Assembly: GCA_038087015.1 (NCBI GenBank)
Contig: JASBNA010000009.1
Coordinates: 930,001 to 994,000 of the forward strand
Source: Cerrena zonata
Lineage: Eukaryota > Basidiomycota > Agaricomycetes > Polyporales > Cerrenaceae
DNA length: 64,000 nucleotides
Direction of reading: 5' to 3'
The position numbers and the translations under genes are program-made. The notes beneath the pieces were generated by a model, which was given only the letters and a program-made list of their open reading frames with translations, was not told the origin of the DNA and ran no database searches. Positions 23,420 to 35,710 of the stretch are shown here, in pieces; the first letter of the stretch is position 1, and each line of letters starts with the position of its first letter.

Positions 23420-23432
23420 GTTCTCACGGAAC
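23420..23432. promoter_or_regulatory. GTTC-N5-GAAC dyad (DUF6535 copy 3)
   Basis: GTTCTCACGGAAC, preceded by AGCCGGAG and followed by GTCAAGAAGGCAT, in the layout shared with copies 7 and 8. Confidence 0.5.
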
Positions 23433-23569
23433 GTCAAGAAGGCATCGGCCCAGCCTGAGTACTGTACTAGTAGCTTTGCACCGCATGGCGAGTCGGCTGT
23501 GTTTATCCCACTTATACTTTCCTTACCACGACAAGACACTCCTCTCTTCCTACACATCTTGCACCATTA

Positions 23570-25913
23570 ATGTCTTCTTCCTCTAGAGTAAGTAGACGGA
23601 GTCGAAGATCCAGAACTTCTAAACATTCGAGAGCTTCGAGTTCTGACTTTAGCGGAGATCCAATTCAAGTCTCTACCACAAACTCACAAAAATATAACGA
23701 TGAAGTCCCAGATGTCGAAAACCTGGAGGACGAGCATGAGTCGTCTGCGCAAAATGGAGCACAGCTTACACAGCAGACTGAGGGCTCACAAACTTCTTCA
23801 CCCACGCCTCTCTGTGAACCGCAGGAAATTGAGGCAAATACGGTCCCAGTTAATGCTACATTCACGAGAGAACAGCAATACCAGACAGTGGGACAATCTC
23901 ATCCCGAGAACGAGGTGAGCCTCTTGTGTCGCATCGTACCGTTAGGATGGTGAGTACTAAGGAAGGAATGCATGAATACAGGACACGTCTCCGGACACCG
24001 AAGACAAAGTACATCGGGTCAAGATTGAGTCTGACCGTACTGGTTGGGGGAGAATCTCGGATCTCATTCGACAATACGATCGAGATCGGGTGGAGGATGT
24101 GAAGGAGGACATTGATACCCTGCTCGTATTTGTGAGTATCTTGAATCTTTACTCCGTTTTCTTCTTCGTGTTGACTCCCTCTTCCACAAGGCTGGTTTGT
24201 TCTCCGCAGTAATCACTGCGTTCATCATCGAGTCATACAAGACCTTACAGCAACAGCCCGAAGATACCACCAGCCAAATCTTACTCCAACTCTCGGCCCA
24301 GCTAGCCAGTCTCACGCTTTCTGGGAGTTTCGTCAACTCGACCATCCCCGTATTCACCACCCCGTCATTCGTTCCAGCAAGATTCTCGGTGCTTATCAAT
24401 ACGCTGTGGCTGTTGAGTCTCGTTTTTGCTTTGATAACCGCATCCCTCGGGATTCTCGTCAAGCAATGGCTCCACGAGCTCATGGCACGCGATACTCAGG
24501 ATCCCCGTCAACAAGTCAAGATTCGCTTCTTCCGCGAGGTCGGTGTACAACGATGGCAGGTCTTCGAGATCGCTGCTGCGCTACCGCTTCTCCTCCAACT
24601 CGCCCTCCTGCTCTTCTTCGTCGGCCTCAGTGCGTTCTTCCACGATCTGAACTCGGTCGTTACATGGGTCGTGACTGGAGTCATGATCCTGTGGCTCTCA
24701 TTTTACTTATTCACAACGTTCGCTCCCGCGTTCTCATCCCAATGCCCATACAAAACTCCGATGTTGAAGGGTCTTCTTCAGCGAATCCGTGTTGGGAGCC
24801 ATACTTGGCTGGAATCTCTGGCTCGCACATTGCATACCAATATCCCTAACACATGGCAGGCGATTGAGAAACGATGTAAAGCCTTACGCGATTTGGTGAA
24901 AAATTGGTCGGATGCTTGTGTGTCTCGCGAAGAGACTAAAGTACGCGAGGATGAGACCTGGGATCTACCTACCCTAGCCTGCTCACAAGAGATCCTTCGA
25001 GGCGAGCAGCTTGAGGAGACGATTACAAACTGTTTTCGGAAGTTCAATGTCGAGCTATTGCTTGACTGTATGTGGCTCTTGTCACAAGACAAAAGTCCAG
25101 TCATCGAAGGGATACTTCCAGACGTACCTTGGGGATTAACTCGTCAAACATGCGAACTCTTTGCGTCCCACATTGGCAATTTGCCTCTCAACTTGTTGAA
25201 TTTTAGAGAGCTGCATAACATAATGACCTATGTATCATTGAAGCTATATAGTTACAACCCAGGCACAAACTCCCCAATCCCGCAATCGTCACTACCTATG
25301 CACGTTCGGCTCATAAACGAAGGCAAAGACCTGGCAGTGTGTTCGATCCTCACTATGTACTCCGTAAGGTACCTTGCTATAAGGAAGTATCCCGAACACT
25401 TTCGCACTCTATTCCCGTACCTATTTATTAGTGAAGATGAGAGGAGAGCGTACGGGACTGGTAAGCTCTCACAGCCCATTCATCTGTGCAAGCATTGATA
25501 TACGCTCAACAGGAGCGCAATTTGTTGCAAATTTGGTTGCTGCAACCAGAGCTCTTTGTTGTCGCCTACAGATGGGCTCTGTCTTCAATGTAGATGACAC
25601 CCTTAATTGGACTGGGAACATTCCGGCCGACCCTGTTGTCTTTATCTCTACCTTTGCCGAAGCATTACGTTCATTCATCCCTCGAAGTGTAAGACAGGAA
25701 CATCGAGACATTCTTGTCAAAGTCATGGGTGAGGTGGCCAATATTCTAACTGTTACTGACGGTTCATCATGGTCAAGGTCTCGCCGAGAATGTGTTGAAT
25801 GGATACACGGACGGCTGTTTGAAATGGATCTCGTGGATACGCAGTTGATGCCAAAGCTAGGAGATGTAATTCGTTCGTGGAAACCCAGCTTTGATCATAC
25901 TAGATATCTGTAA
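23570..25913 (+). CDS. DUF6535 membrane protein, copy 3 (intact)
   Basis: Exons are 23570-23914, 23982-24131, 24191-25460 and 25513-25913, giving 721 residues. Exon 1 starts MSSSSRVSRRSRRSRTSKHS, an SR-like tail. The core is complete. From LKGLLQRIRVGSHTWLESLA onward it is nearly identical at DNA level to copy 4 over about 100 bases, while flanking parts differ more, which hints at sequence exchange. The last exon lacks the variable acidic stretch seen in copies 4-7 after the LVAATR motif and is therefore shorter. It ends HTRYL. Confidence 0.85.
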
Positions 25914-28368
25914 TATATGTAAAACTATAAATATGATGAATGCAGATACCGTTTTCAAAGAATAATTTAACTCGCCAGATTCTTCTTCAATATCTTCACA
26001 TCCAGAGTATGGGTAATATCTCTCTCACCCGTGCAAGAAAGATAATAGAGACACTTGCCATCTGTAAGTCTCTCGGATTTTACGGCTCTGAAATTCTAAC
26101 AAGTGTTTGTAAACGACATGAGCACCTGGGCGGTCTGATTCGATTCAGGGCATGAGAGGAGATCAGTATAGTGGCATAAAGTGTATCGGCGATCAGTGTA
26201 TTCTACGTTTGAGGTCTGAGGTGTGGTCCTTTAGACGATGGCCGTAAGATTACGGTCTATTCATTGGGAGGAGACCCGACTCGAGAATACAATGTTTGTT
26301 CTACAGCGACAGGGGGAGAGAATGGATATCGCATGGCCCTGGGTGCGCAAAAAGGCTTTTCAACGATGTCGTGTCGTGTAGTGTAGGCGTTGATGCCCTT
26401 CGTTCAACAAAGGACGGAGATTAGGTTTTGAGAGCATATACGGGTACAAGATGCAAACATGCAAGATAATGAATTGTGGGGATGGGAACAAGGTAGTTAT
26501 GTCAAGATTCGTTGTACAGAGGCCTAGTTTTTTTCATGAATCGGCACGCTACTTTGAGCTTTGGAAGTTTTCCCTCCGAGGTTGAACGTTTCTAGGCTGG
26601 GAAAGCGGATGGGAAATCGAACATCTTGCTATTGTAGTCTTGAGTTTCGATGCACATATCTCAAATCCTCTAGTCATCCCCGAGTGTGAATACGTACACA
26701 ATGGACAATATGAGTACTCACCGGCATGAAAGCATCCATAGCAGTGCACGGTATACCCCCTCGATATCCAACGAGGCTATTGTAGAGCAACCTTCGGCGT
26801 GACGTGTTCATGATCTCGATGTGGTCCTCGACACAGGTTGCTGCACCCAAACGGCCTTTTCGAGTAGGAGGAGTCGGCCTAGGGCACAGTACGACGACAA
26901 GGGGAACGGGGGCACTGGGTGAGGGAAGTATTCGAGCTAGTGTCGCAGCCAATGCCCGCAGAAAAGCAAGTCTTGGTCACGTCTTCGAATCTGCAGGAGG
27001 AGATCTATCGACTGCTCGGGTTGGCATTCCTTGATTCTGGAATTCTGTCCATGCCCGACGTCCCCTCGATTGATTTCCCTACCTCCTCGCGGCTTTGGGG
27101 AAATATCCGTGACTTCAAGGATGGAGTGATTTATGAGGTAGTAGCTAAGATCGCGACTTCAAACACTGAGTGGGTCACATCTCCACGCATACGTGTATGT
27201 CAGAAAACTCGATCTGGTCGGACTTCTGCAACGGAGATGAGTTGATCCATGCAGCTAATACGGAAGTCGTCTTCCTGAGTGTGAAATAGAGGACTGCATC
27301 GTGTGTTGATTGGCCAGCTGCAAGACTTTCCGTGCAGCTGTAAAAGGAAGTTGCAGTCGCGTGTCCGAGTGTAGAAGAAAGATCGCATCCAGGCTTCTCC
27401 ACCTCAAGTATTCGTTCAACAGCTCTCATTAGACACTGTGGAGCGAGCTACGTATGTGGTCGACCCGAGTTCTGCTTCCTGTGCTCGATGCTACAGCCTT
27501 CATAGCTTCATGCCAGAATGACGAGCTAGAGAAGCATTCGCGTCCTCTCAAAAACCGACACGCGCTCTGTCGACATATATATGCCTGGTCCTCATATTCA
27601 TAGTAAGTGATGTACGATCTGGGTACGAATGATGTCATGAAATAAAGCTTCGATTAGACGCAAACATCAATCCGACAAAAGGAAGAGGGAAGGAAATAAG
27701 TAGCTCACATCAAAGAGACCAGAAAATGGAAGTCGTATGTTTCCAATGATCGAGGGTATAAGGAATGAAGTAGAATGCGAGAAGATCAAATGCCGTACTT
27801 TAGACAGCTGAACGAAATAAGAGATTGTCGATTATTTACCACGGTCGCTGTATTTTGGATACAGGGAGACTCGAGAAACCGAAACCTCCCCACGGTAGAC
27901 TTCATCGTCTCTGGATGAGAGATAATACGAGAAGAGCCGTATAAGGTGTTACCATTCCAGATGCGGGGAATAAACTCAAGCACTGGACACAAGGATCGAG
28001 GGTCACCCTAGCCGGATCAGATTTTGACCAGAGAGATGTCCTTACCATCATTGATGAACATTTCAGCGGATATCAGATCTTATTCAGACAGAGATGCCGG
28101 CCAAGGAATCAACGACACCTGGGATAACTGTTCGATGCACGACAAAGAGGAGAGGTGCGAAAGAGAAGGAGTCGAAGATGAGTGGATGCGATGCAGACTG
28201 TCGAAAGTGAAGAAAAGTGAACATGAGTGAAGAGCACCGAGTGACTTGGGCCCTCGGCGATATCGAGAGCTTAGCTTAAGCCCAAGATGATATGTAGATG
28301 TTTCACCGCTGGTCGTGAAGGGTGCCCTGATCGAGGGCAGAGACGAGAGGAGATCCGGGAATCAGCAG

Positions 28369-28376
28369 CTATAAAA
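28369..28376 (+). promoter_or_regulatory. TATA-like motif conserved between spacers (1 of 3)
   Basis: CTATAAAA sits in a homologous stretch also present at 34299-34306 and 41948-41955, followed in all three by TCCA...ATGAA. It could drive a non-coding transcript; no ORF follows. Confidence 0.35.
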
Positions 28377-29221
28377 AGGTTGGTTTAGTCCAAATGAACG
28401 TCTCATTTAAAGGTACCGGCGTGGTTAAGTGAAACTATGGTGAAATCATTCGGACTCTACAAGGATGCACTGATTAACGGAGAAGCGGAGGTTAACACTG
28501 TATGTCCCAAATAAGACTCCTCAACAATACTCACCCGATATCATGAAGGTGTAGAAACGTCGTCACGAGTAGAGATCGTTGAGATCTCGAACAAAAGGGA
28601 TAGGAAGGACGGACCAAGAGAGACGTGAGAAACGCAGAACATAGTCTCATCATGTAGAGTGTCTCTGAGAAGACTACTCAAGGGTGATAAACCTAGCTCG
28701 ATAGATGAGAATACGCGAACGTAGCAAGACGAGTTATTGGAGAATAGAGAAGCGTTGGGGACCACGAAGAGAAGGGGACTTCCAGTAGTTCTTCAAGAGT
28801 TGGAATGACGGTAGTCAGGAAGATATGGGTAAAAGCCCAGCGTTGATCGTGAGGGTGGTAATGCGAGGGATGACCGGTACCTATCATAATTTCGGGCTCT
28901 CTAGCGAGGAAAGAGAAGGATTCCGAGTGACCATTGAGGCAATCAGTGTTCACCCCATCGATACCCAAAAACCAAACGCATGAGAAGTCCGAATTCGAAA
29001 ACCCCACGCAGATAACAGACAAGCGCAATCCTCTAGGTCGGAAGCTACGCCCAATATGAGCCAGAGCCACAACAGCGAGCGTAGAACAGTACCCCTTTTC
29101 GTCGCTGTTGTTGAGAAGTCGTCGGCAGTGAGTGACTAGGAACGACGGTCTTCTTTCCTTGAGGTCTGTGAAGGAGACTAAGTGAGTGACGACGAAGAAC
29201 TGACGGGAGAAATTGACAGTA

Positions 29222-29275
29222 TCTTATGTAAGCCTTGGTCGTGGTGTAAAGACGAATATGGAATGTAAGTAGGAA
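29222..29275 (+). repeat. Upstream conserved block (DUF6535 copy 4)
   Basis: Shares CTTATGTAAGC, GTGTAAAGACGAATATGG and AATGTAAGTAGGAA with the other copies. About 245 bases before the ATG. Confidence 0.6.
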
Positions 29276-29400
29276 CCACCGACCTGAGAGACACAGAGGA
29301 GGCAGAGACTGTGTTATTTGCAGTGTCGCGTGTCCTACTAGGTGAGCATACACAAAGATGGATAAATTTCAATTATTATTTGTGAATTCGATAAGGAGAA

Positions 29401-29413
29401 GTTCACACGAAAC
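29401..29413. promoter_or_regulatory. GTTC/GAAAC dyad-like motif (DUF6535 copy 4)
   Basis: GTTCACACGAAAC followed by GTCAAGAAG, the same form as before copies 5 and 6, 118 bases before the ATG. Confidence 0.45.
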
Positions 29414-29518
29414 GTCAAGAAGCCTGACTGAGGGCATGTTTACCGCCTGATGACTTGGCTGTACACTACACTCCATCTACATACTACAACACATCCGCTG
29501 GATAGTACCCCTCTACCA

Positions 29519-31840
29519 ATGTATTCTTCCTCTAGAATGAGGAGACGAGGCCAGAGATCCGTCCGTGTCTCGCCTTCAAGACATAATGACGAAGTTGAAG
29601 AGGTTGAAAGATCTGTGAATGATCATGGAGACTCTGGGCCAGATTTAGAGCAGCCTACTTTACAAGTCCAACATTCCCAGCTTCTTGGAGTTCCACCCAC
29701 TCCTCTCCAGCGAGTGCAGGAATACGAGGCAAATACGGTCTTGGTTGACGCTACACCTCTGGCAGATGAGCAGCATCGGATGGTAGAACACTCCCCTCCT
29801 AATGATGAGGTAAGTATCTTGTGTTATATTGTACTGTAAAGGAGTTACTAAAGAAGAGATGCACGGATTTAGGACATCAAAGGGAAAGTACATCGAGTCA
29901 AGATCGAGTCTGACTGTACTGGCTGGGGAAGAACCTCGGATCTCCTTCGACAATATGATCGAGATCGAGTGGAGGATGTAAAGGAGGACATTGATACTCT
30001 GCTTGTATTTGTGAGCTTACTTGCTTACTTTGATCGTTCATTATATTGATCTTTCTCTTTCCCAAGGCTGGTCTATTCTCCGCGGTGATCACTGCATTCA
30101 TTATTGAATCGTACAAGACCTTACAGCAACAGCCTGAGGACACCACCAACCAAATTTTACTCCAGCTCTCAGCCCAGCTAGCCAGTCTGACGCTATCCGG
30201 AAATTTCGTCAACTCGACCATTCCACCATTCATTACCCCAACATTCGTTCCTGCCCGATTCGCAGTGCTAATCAATACACTATGGCTGCTCAGTCTCGTG
30301 TTTGCCCTTATTACTGCATCCCTCGGCATTCTCGTCAAGCAATGGCTCCACGAGCTCATGGCACGCGATACTCAGGATCCCCGTCAACAGGTCAAGATCC
30401 GCTTCTTCCGCGAAGTTGGCGTACAGAGATGGCAGATCTTCGAGATTGCCGCCGCCCTCCCACTTCTCCTTCAGCTCGCCCTCCTGCTATTTTCTGTCGG
30501 CCTCAGTGCCTTCCTCCACGATCTGAACCCGGTCGTGACATGGGTCATAACAGGAATCATGATTACATGGCTTTTATTCTACTCGTTCACAACGTTCGCT
30601 CCCGCGTTCTCATCCCAATGCCCATACAAGACTCCGATGTTGAAGGGTCTTCTTCAGCGAATCCGTGTTGGGAGCCATACTTGGCTAGAATCTCTGGCTC
30701 GCACATTGCATACCAATATCCCAAACACATGGCCTACAATGAAACAACGATGTGGAAACTTACACGATTCAGTGAAAACCTGGTCGGATGCTTGGATGTC
30801 TCGCGAAGAGACTCAAGTACGCGAGGATGAGACCTGGGATCTGCCTACCCTAGCCTGCTCACAAGAAATCCTTCGAGGCGAGCAACTTGAAGAGACGTTT
30901 ACAGACTGTTTTCGAAAGTTCCATGTGGGGTCAGCATTTCATTGTATCAGGCTCCACTTACGAGGCGAACAACCAGTCATCCTAGGGATTCTTCCAGATT
31001 TACCTCGGGGATTGACTCTTCAAACATGCGAACTCTTTGCATCCCACATTGGCGATTTGCCTCTCAACTTCAATGAACCATGGATTCTTAAAGAGCTGCA
31101 TGACACAATGACCTATGTATCATTGAAACTATATAATTACAACCCAAGCAGAATCTCCCAAATCCTGGAATTGTCACTACCCTTGCACGTTCGGCTCATA
31201 AACGAAGGTCCGGACCCGGCACTATGTTCAATCCTCACGATGGAATATGTAAGGCGCTGTACCATGGAGGATCATCTCGAACACTTTGACCCTCTGTTCC
31301 ACTACCTATTGGTCAGTGAAGATGAGAAGAAGGCATACAGGATTGGTAAGCTCTCACAGCTCATTCACCTATGCAAGCATTAATATACGCTCAACAGGAG
31401 CGCAATTTGTTCCAAATTTGGTTGCTGCAACCAGAGATATTTGTCGTCACGTACAGATGGACTTCGACACAGAAAGTTGGGATGGCATAGATTCGGATGA
31501 CATAGATTTGGATGATATCTCTTATTGGATTCGTGACATTCAGACTGACCGGATTGCCTTGATTTCTACCTTCGTCGAAGTATTATATTCACTGATTCCT
31601 CAAGGTGTAAGACAGGAACATCGGGCCATTATTGTTGAAGTCATGGATGACCTTGCCAACATTTTAACTGTTACTGACGGGTCATCATGGCCAAGGTCTC
31701 GTCAAGCATATGTTGAATGTATACACCGATATCTTATTACCATAGGCCTCATGGATACACAGTTGATACCAAAGCTAGGAGATGTAATTCGTTCATGGAA
31801 GCCTGGCTTCAACCATACAAGACCTTGGTGGAATCATTAA
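29519..31840 (+). CDS. DUF6535 membrane protein, copy 4 (intact, short exons 1 and 2)
   Basis: Exons are 29519-29809, 29873-30010, 30067-31345 and 31398-31840, giving 716 residues. Exon 1 begins MYSSSRMRRRGQ and lacks part of the SR/acidic tail of its paralogues. Exon 2 is 138 instead of 150 bp, and the conserved SDRTGWGRIS is SDCTGWGRTS here, an Arg-to-Cys and Ile-to-Thr change in an otherwise invariant motif. The four-helix core is intact. The last exon has an extra acidic stretch (DGIDSDDIDLDDIS). AATAAA lies at 31872. It looks functional, but the changes in exon 2 suggest relaxed selection or specialisation. Confidence 0.82.
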
Positions 31841-31899
31841 TGTAATTGCTAGTGTGAACATTAATACAATGAATAAAACCTGTTTTCATTATTTCTTAC

Positions 31900-32180
31900 T
31901 GTACATACACAGTCTGTAATGTTCCCATGATAGCATGAATGAGATTGACCATGTTTATCATAACAGGGGAGTTCTGATAATGGCTGCGAGTGACGTGTTC
32001 AGGATCGTCTAATTGCCGTATCAAGGTGAGCACACATGCAAAAAAAGACAATTTAAGAGCAACTTACAATCTGATAGAATCTATGATCTTACAGCCACGG
32101 ATTTCAACAATAATATCTCAATAACCTTTTCAGTGACATGAGCACCTCAGAGATTCGAACTCGACTCAGGGCCTGAGAGG
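31900..32180. repeat. Downstream module, copy 4
   Basis: Homologous to 38110-38420, 52948-53220 and 59713-60040. It has the shared phrases CATGATAGCATGAA, GCGAGTGA and GAGCACCTCAGAG. This copy has a TAA in the plus-strand frame that is open in the others. Confidence 0.6.
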
Positions 32181-34298
32181 CGACAAATGCAAGAAAAAAG
32201 TCGGATAGGCGACGTGGAAACACCAAAGACGACAACGCAGATTGTCAAAAGTGAAGGCAAAATGGGTCGCGGATCGAAATCCGATATACAAGGACACCCT
32301 CTATATGTTGATCTAAGCTCAATTCTGAGACGGTACGAAGATATCTTCGACGCTAGATGTTTATAGTACCATGTTTGTGGTTACGGAGTCTGGATACATG
32401 AAGACAAGTTCTGAGGAGAGCCAAATCGCGTGTTGATCGACACTTGACTCTTCGCACCTACGTGTTTTGTAAGACAAGTCAGCAGGCTGGAGGAATTGGA
32501 AGGATCAATGGGGATCGGCTCGCCTAGTAATTGGCTCAGTACTTCGGGAGCTCCAGGCATGCCCCCATTGTCCCCACTTCCATTTGCTTAGGCTACAAGT
32601 CGTACTCTGAATCTTCATAAGAGCAGGTACGGTGTGTGTCTTGGAGAAGTCTAGGGTAAACGTCACTGTAGAGTGTCATTGTTTATGGGAGATCGGGATC
32701 GATTTTGGGTGTACTGCACTAGTGAGATAGGCTGAGCGTAGAAGATGAAGAGCGTAGAGGTAAAACGATCTTTCTCGATCAAACAGCGTGAATATGGTCT
32801 CGATTGCCTCTGCAGTCTTCATAGAAGTCTAAGAAAACCATGAGAGTTTGGTATAGACAGGGTTACGTACTGAGACTCGTGATTCTGGCATTTCAAGTCT
32901 GGTGTCAAGGGTACCCGACTCGAAATCGCCATTGCACTTGCTATCTTGCATTGTCTTCTATGCAGGCGATGTGTTCTACACGGCCTATCCATCAATACTC
33001 GGACAGAAAGAGAAAGAGTATGCTTACTAGCACCACTCCAAGAGAATGTCTACTGAGATCCTTGATCTCCAAATGACAAACTCGTCAACCAGTCTAAATC
33101 CCCTTGTACCGAGGACCACTGAGCTCCGAAGGACTTTCACAGGATGATCCACGACCAAGAGAGAAGCATTGGATAGGTTAGTGAACACGACATGTTTTGT
33201 GAGACGGGATATTGTCATGACATCGTCGAGTTGAGGTCTTGACTTGCCAGTTGCAAGGGTATTGTCGTCTGAGAGAGGTAGCGCAAGAGTTGCACTTGTG
33301 ATGGGTTTCGCGAGGGAGGGAGAGGCGATAGAGTTTCCGTGCAGCTGTAAACGCCAGAACATAAGGATGTCGCGTCAGAAGAGAAACCCACAACGAAGCT
33401 TCTCGACTTCTTGACTTCTATCCCAGAGCCACCGTGACCGACATCTTCTTCGTTCAACGGTCGACTCAATGCCATGATCGTGAGCTCATGGTCATCCACA
33501 GCATGAAGGCGGAGTAACCGGGCAATCGTAGCTAGCTATGTCTAGAATCGGCTCTTCTCTTTCTGAATTCGAGGACCGAGGCGATGGCCGTCATAACACA
33601 ATGACAGGATAGAGAAGCCTGCAACTCTGAGAACCTCTCAAGAAGAGAGACGAGAGTATGGGGGATAGCGTCGAACGTGATATGAATGTCGTAACTTGGA
33701 CCGCTGGATGAGACTAGAAACGTGGAGAATTATCGATCAATCGAGCATGTATCACGGTCATTGTATTTTGGATAGAAGGACTCGAGGCTCGAGAAACCCC
33801 AAGCCTCGCTATGGTAGATCTCAGACGAGAGATAATAGAGGATTAACATCTAGTGTGATAGTTCCAGCAGCTGAGAATATGCGCAAGCAGCAACACAAGA
33901 GTCGAGATTCATCGTAGTCCGATATACGGTGATGCTTGATACAAAAAGAATAGCCAGAGATATCCTCGTCGTCATCAATGAACATTTCAAGGGATTGGTA
34001 CTCAGACAGAAATGTCGATCAATAAACTAACGTCATCGAGGACAGTACCAAATGTAACAGAGGGGAGGGTGTTTTGTAACGCAGATCGGCGCGAAAGACT
34101 GGGAGGAGAGGATGAGGGGATGTGAATGTCAGAGGCGACACAGAGCTTGTTGAAGTGGAAAAAGGAACACGAGTGAAGGGCATACTGAATAAGCATCGAT
34201 GATACTGTCCAAGAGGATACAGGGATGTTGCGACGTTGATCGTGAAGGGTACAATGAATATTAAAGATATACGCGAGGTGTAGATCTGAATTCAGCGG

Positions 34299-34306
34299 CT
34301 ATAAAA
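34299..34306 (+). promoter_or_regulatory. TATA-like motif conserved between spacers (2 of 3)
   Basis: CTATAAAA in the stretch homologous to 28369 and 41948. Confidence 0.35.
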
Positions 34307-35398
34307 AGGAGCTCCTTTAGTTCACTCCAAATGAAGGTCATATCCAAACACACTGATATAGTGAGAGCCTACTGAAGTCGGACTAGAGTGAAACAGCCTA
34401 AGCGGCGGAAAGGGCCCAGGACAGGGCGCGATCAAGTAAGGGTACACTGGTATTTGGAGTCGGTTTGGCAATAACTCATCGGTATACATAAAATCTGAGA
34501 TGACAAACTTGATTGCATCGACGTGCACGTACATTCGTATTCTGCGAGAACGGAGGTTAACAGTGTATGTCCCATTTGAGAGCCAATGATACTTACCACG
34601 TGTTGAGATTCTTGACGTCTCCAACACAACGAGTGGGAAGGATAAACCAACGGGTATGTGAGGGACACACAATGTATTTGACAACCCCATAAATCGTAGA
34701 GTCTCGTCGGAGGTCAACTCGGGGGCGGTAACGTAATAAGGCAAAGTTACTATAGTTCAGAGTACATAAGCACAGAGACAATACAAGAATCCCTGTTGCG
34801 GTCCACGAAGAGAGGTGTGATGCCAGGGGTTTATCAAGAGTCGGAACGATTAAGATACTTGGCACCAAGCAACATGTCTGCAGCGACTGGATCGTGGTAC
34901 ACTAGATGTCGAGCGGTGTTCAGAGTTGATTATGAATTGACGGTAGATATTGAAAGCATCGACCTAGAATCTAGAAGTAATTCGGGCTTGCAACTGAGGC
35001 ATCTTTCCATCGAAATCCCTGAGAAGCTGAGCAAAGAAGTTGGTTGGGAAAGTGACTGACCGAGACCTATCGGAGTTTCCCGTTGTGTAGTGAGGAAACG
35101 GAGAAAATCGCACCAATACGCAGTAATCTGGGAGAGTATTGAGACATTCACCTTGTGGCTTGTCTATACAAAAACCAGATGCAGCAGAAGCACGAATTCG
35201 AAAACCCCGCGCAGATGACGGGTACCCACTTGGACTTCTTGACAGCCAAGCGGAATGATCTAGGCAAAGACGAGCTTATACTAGCAGCCACGTTTGATGT
35301 GAACTATAATCAAGTATAATACCTCTTTTCGTGTCGTCGCCGTTGTTGAAGAAGTTGGTGAGTGACGACAAGGAACTGGGGAAAGAAATCGAAAGCGT

Positions 35399-35451
35399 CT
35401 TATGTAAGCGTCGATCACAGTGTAATGACGGATATGGAATGTAAGTAGGAA
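35399..35451 (+). repeat. Upstream conserved block (DUF6535 copy 5)
   Basis: Nearly the same as the block before copy 7, including TATGTAAGCGTCGATC and GGATATGGAATGTAAGTAGG. About 260 bases before the ATG. Confidence 0.65.
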
Positions 35452-35572
35452 AGACCAACTTGAGAGACACGGACGGACAGGAGGCAGAGACTTTGTCATC
35501 TGCAGTGGTGAGTATACACAGAAACGGATATACAAAGATGTCGCTAGATTGATGGAGTCTCTATAAGCAGAA

Positions 35573-35585
35573 GTTCACACGAAAC
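35573..35585. promoter_or_regulatory. GTTC/GAAAC dyad-like motif (DUF6535 copy 5)
   Basis: GTTCACACGAAAC followed by GTCAAGAAGGCAT, 138 bases before the ATG. Confidence 0.45.
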
Positions 35586-35710
35586 GTCAAGAAGGCATGG
35601 AAGCCTGACACAAAGCATGTTCACCGCCTGGTGGTTTGGTTGTATTTTTACCCTCCTTCTACCACAACAACACATCTACTGAACACTACCTCTCTAGAAC
35701 TATACTTTCA

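Larger units (their letters stand above)
22376..23569. other. Intergenic DNA between DUF6535 copies 2 and 3
   Basis: The shortest spacer in the array. No gene is supported. It holds the conserved upstream block (23263-23318) and the dyad (23420-23432) of copy 3. Confidence 0.5.
25914..29518. other. Intergenic DNA between DUF6535 copies 3 and 4
   Basis: No supported gene. Several stretches recur in the other spacers: the CATGAGCACCT...GGCATGAGAGG piece near 26117-26160, a piece near 27320-27430 (compare 33330-33420 and 40770-40860), and a TATA-containing piece near 28290-28540. The upstream block of copy 4 is at 29222-29275. Minus-strand ORFs at 28541-28765 and 28693-29070 are open but not conserved without breaks in the paralogous spacers. 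Confidence 0.5.
31841..35710. other. Intergenic DNA between DUF6535 copies 4 and 5
   Basis: No supported gene. It starts with the downstream module shared by copies 4-7 (about 31900-32180). It also holds the recurring pieces near 33290-33480 and 34080-34600, a TATA-like motif at 34299, and the upstream block (35399-35451) of copy 5. Confidence 0.5.

Noticed and set aside
28693..29070. Minus-strand ORF of 125 codons
   Set aside because: Its counterpart in the spacers before copies 5-8 contains stops and frame changes, so coding is not supported, although antisense transcription is raised as a finding.
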